A DNA stretch of 15,062 nt from contig NZ_JARRQY010000069.1 of the NCBI RefSeq assembly GCF_037381185.1, positions 1-15,062 on the forward strand, given 5' to 3'. A program made the translations under genes and the position numbers. Under the pieces are notes generated by a model. It was not told where the DNA came from and did no database searches. It saw only the letters and a list, made by a program, of their open reading frames with translations. Position 1 is the stretch's first letter; each line of letters begins with the position of its first letter. The DNA comes from Acidihalobacter_A sp037381185 (GTDB taxonomy: Bacteria; Pseudomonadota; Gammaproteobacteria; DSM-5130; Acidihalobacteraceae). Positions 13,901 through 15,062 of the stretch are shown piece after piece.

Positions 13901-14566
13901 TCAGTTCCCGATCAGATAGGTGCGCAAGGCGACGAGATCCTTGATGATGACTTCGGCGCCGTGCAATTCGAGCAGGCCGGCGTTGCGCAGCCGCTGCACC
14001 AGGCGTGAAAAGGTCTCCGGCGTGATGCCTAGACGCGAGGCAATGACCTGTTTGAACGCCGTGAGTGTGGTGCTGGCGCTGCGCTCGCATTCCACGATCA
14101 GATAGTTGACCAGACGGTAGGTGGCGTCGTGCAGGGTCAGTTTCTCGATTTCCTGCACCAGTCCGTGTACGCGCATGCTCAACTGGCCCAGCATGCGCAG
14201 CGCGAGTCGGTTGTTTTCGTACAGCAAACCGAGGAAGCGTTGGTTGGTCAGGCCCAGTACGACGCTGTCGTCGACGGCCTGAGCGGTGACCGGGTAGCGT
14301 GTGGCGTCCATGAACATGACCGCCTCGGCGAAGGATTCGCCGGGGCGGATCATTTCGATCACTTTTTCCTCGCCGTCGCTGGACAGGCGCGTCAGTTTGA
14401 TGAGGCCGCTGTCGACCACGTAGTACCGCTGCGCCTCGTCGCCCTGCAGGAACAGGGTGCTGCCGGCGGCGAGTGTTACGCGGCGCATGTCGGCGGCGGC
14501 TTCGGCGAGTTGGGCGTCGTCGAGGGCGGAGAACAGGGGGCAGTTGCGTAGGGTGTCGAGGCTCAC
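13901..14566 (-). CDS. Crp/Fnr-family transcriptional regulator, Dnr-like
   Basis: A 221-aa regulator. The cyclic-nucleotide-binding-type beta-roll covers residues 8-120 (PLFSALDDAQL, GSTLFLQGDEAQRYYVVDSGLIKL, GESFAEAVMFMDATRYPVTAQA). The long dimerisation helix is 121-145 (LSMRVHGLVQEIEKLTL), and the HTH covers 165-200, with recognition helix TPETFSRLVQRLR. Its E-x-x-S-R (Glu184, Ser187, Arg188) is the Fnr/Dnr type that contacts TTGA..TCAA half-sites. No N-terminal cysteine cluster for an Fe-S centre is seen, so direct oxygen sensing as in FNR is unlikely; the GESFAEAVMF, LHGLVQEIE and LTL blocks resemble the NO-responsive Dnr group. GTG 14566 is the only reasonable start, although it lacks a good ribosome-binding site. 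The frame stays open to 14920 through repeat DNA, which is not coding. The position suggests control of doxDA or of itself. Confidence 0.92.
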   Translation of the reverse strand: MSLDTLRNCPLFSALDDAQLAEAAADMRRVTLAAGSTLFLQGDEAQRYYVVDSGLIKLTRLSSDGEEKVIEMIRPGESFAEAVMFMDATRYPVTAQAVDDSVVLGLTNQRFLGLLYENNRLALRMLGQLSMRVHGLVQEIEKLTLHDATYRLVNYLIVECERSASTTLTAFKQVIASRLGITPETFSRLVQRLRNAGLLELHGAEVIIKDLVALRTYLIGN

Positions 14567-14734
14567 AGGGCAGCTGATCGAATCGGAGGGAAGTCCGATT
14601 CTAGTGCACTGTGCGGTTGTTACTCCGTAATCGACGATATTGCTAGGCAATATGTTGGATTTCGGGTTTGGGTGGTTTATTTCGGGCGCGATTCGGATGA
14701 TGGCAGCTCTAATCTGAATTGGTGACGCGCCCGA
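14567..14734. promoter_or_regulatory. Upstream region of the Dnr-like gene with palindromes and a candidate -10
   Basis: Reading towards the minus-strand GTG, three symmetrical sites are visible. ATATTGC-TAG-GCAATAT (14637-14653) has perfect 7-bp arms. TTAC-TCC-GTAA is at 14620-14630. A short hairpin AATCGGA/TCCGATT is at 14581-14600. TAGAAT on the minus strand (14598-14603) is a fair sigma-70 -10 box without a good -35, as in an activator-dependent promoter. None of the palindromes is the standard TTGAT-N4-ATCAA box. Confidence 0.4.
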
Positions 14735-14767
14735 GTACCTTTCTTTAGCACGCCCAAAGAAAGGTAC
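14735..14767. repeat. Perfect 12-bp-arm hairpin GTACCTTTCTTT / AAAGAAAGGTAC
   Basis: The arms are 14735-14746 and 14756-14767, with loop AGCACGCCC. Twelve uninterrupted matched bases are unlikely by chance. I recall similar GTACCTTTCTTT..AAAGAAAGGTAC strings as a dispersed intergenic repeat in several Proteobacteria, but I cannot check that here. Confidence 0.75.
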
Positions 14768-14785
14768 GAAAGACAGGCGCCCGAA

Positions 14786-14925
14786 AGGCCTTGACCCTAC
14801 GGGCAAACCACGAGCACACACCCCGTCACGGGGCACCGCAGCCATTCGCATCCCTGCGAAAGGCTGCTCGGGCGGTCTCCCTGCCGCCCGACCCCGCGCC
14901 GGGGCGCACGCTCGAGGCAAGGCCT
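14786..14925. repeat. Multi-hairpin element closed by an 8-bp inverted repeat
   Basis: The outer arms AGGCCTTG (14786-14793) and CAAGGCCT (14918-14925) enclose four consecutive hairpins. These are CCCCG/CGGGG (14821-14833); GCAGCC-A-TTCGCA / TGCGAA-A-GGCTGC with loop TCCC (14838-14867); CGGGCGG/CCGCCCG (14869-14890); and CCCCG/CGGGG (14892-14904). The whole could fold as a branched cloverleaf-like structure in single-stranded DNA or RNA. The open frame through it, in phase with the regulator gene, has Arg/Pro/Gly-rich composition and is not coding. Identity is unknown: a dispersed repeat, a MITE-like element or a structured RNA are all possible. Confidence 0.6.
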
Positions 14926-14985
14926 AACGGGAATCGACAAGATAAAATAGAACGTACCCAAGCCACTGAACTACGAATCGGAAAC

Positions 14986-15062
14986 GTAGGTTGGGGTAAG
15001 CGAAGCGCACCCCAACGCGGACGGCGCAGCTCATGTTGGGGTTCGTTGCACTCACCCCCAAC
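14986..15062. repeat. REP/BIME-like stem-loop pair, cut by the window end
   Basis: GTAG (14986-14989) is followed at once by the stem GTTGGGGT (14990-14997) / ACCCCAAC (15009-15016). After 18 bases a second stem GTTGGGG (15035-15041) / CCCCAAC (15056-15062) reaches the last base. REP elements moved by RAYT (TnpA-REP) transposases have a GTAG head next to an imperfect hairpin, and inverted pairs form BIMEs. The second hairpin would be the inverted partner if CTAC follows just outside the window. No RAYT gene is in the window. Confidence 0.65.

Noticed and set aside
14567..14920. 118-residue N-terminal extension of the Crp/Fnr regulator
   Set aside because: The extension translates promoter and hairpin-rich repeat DNA; family members start near the GTG at 14566.
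14735..15062. CRISPR array or attC-like integron array
   Set aside because: The hairpins differ from one another in sequence and spacing; there are no regular direct repeats or spacers and no integrase.

Overview
The window looks like chromosomal DNA of a GC-rich, sulfur-oxidising gammaproteobacterium. The strongest clue is a fused DoxD-DoxA thiosulfate:quinone oxidoreductase, a protein known from acidophilic sulfur oxidisers such as Acidithiobacillus and Acidihalobacter. The chorismate synthase, RlmJ, DsbG-like, YddA-type ABC and Dnr-like proteins also fit Gammaproteobacteria. An Acidihalobacter/Ectothiorhodospiraceae-like host is my best guess, but it is inference.

Layout. Positions 1-280 hold a possible 38-residue membrane peptide, a complete tRNA-Glu(TTC) with encoded CCA, and its terminator. 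Positions 296-1021 (minus) encode an XRE/S24 (CI/LexA-like) repressor whose nucleophile and general-base positions read Ala and Arg. Behind it lies about 830 bp of relatively AT-rich DNA (1022-1849) with no convincing gene, but with operator-like repeats and two tiny abutting ORFs. A GT4 glycosyltransferase and a small FHA protein follow on the plus strand (1850-3546). On the minus strand, in transcription order, come a DsbG-like periplasmic thiol protein, a TviB/WbpO-type UDP-sugar 6-dehydrogenase and a UDP-glucuronate 4-epimerase-type SDR (6556 down to 3599). Divergent from these are a fused SbmA/YddA-type ABC transporter, aroC, rlmJ and an HcaT-like MFS permease (6730-11815). The last block, on the minus strand, is a Dnr-like Crp/Fnr regulator, DoxDA and an LHPP-like HAD phosphatase (14566 down to 11832).

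How the genes work together. The dehydrogenase and epimerase form a short UDP-uronic-acid pathway that could feed a surface polysaccharide; the glycosyltransferase may use such sugars, but it sits on the other strand with the FHA gene between. DoxDA would oxidise thiosulfate to tetrathionate at the membrane and pass electrons to quinone. The Dnr-like regulator immediately upstream is an obvious but untested candidate controller.

The non-coding parts are the least ordinary. The final 330 bp contain a perfect 12-bp-arm hairpin, then four further hairpins enclosed by an 8-bp inverted repeat. After these comes a GTAG-headed stem-loop pair that looks like a REP/BIME cut by the window edge. I see no CRISPR array, IS transposase, defence system or complete prophage.
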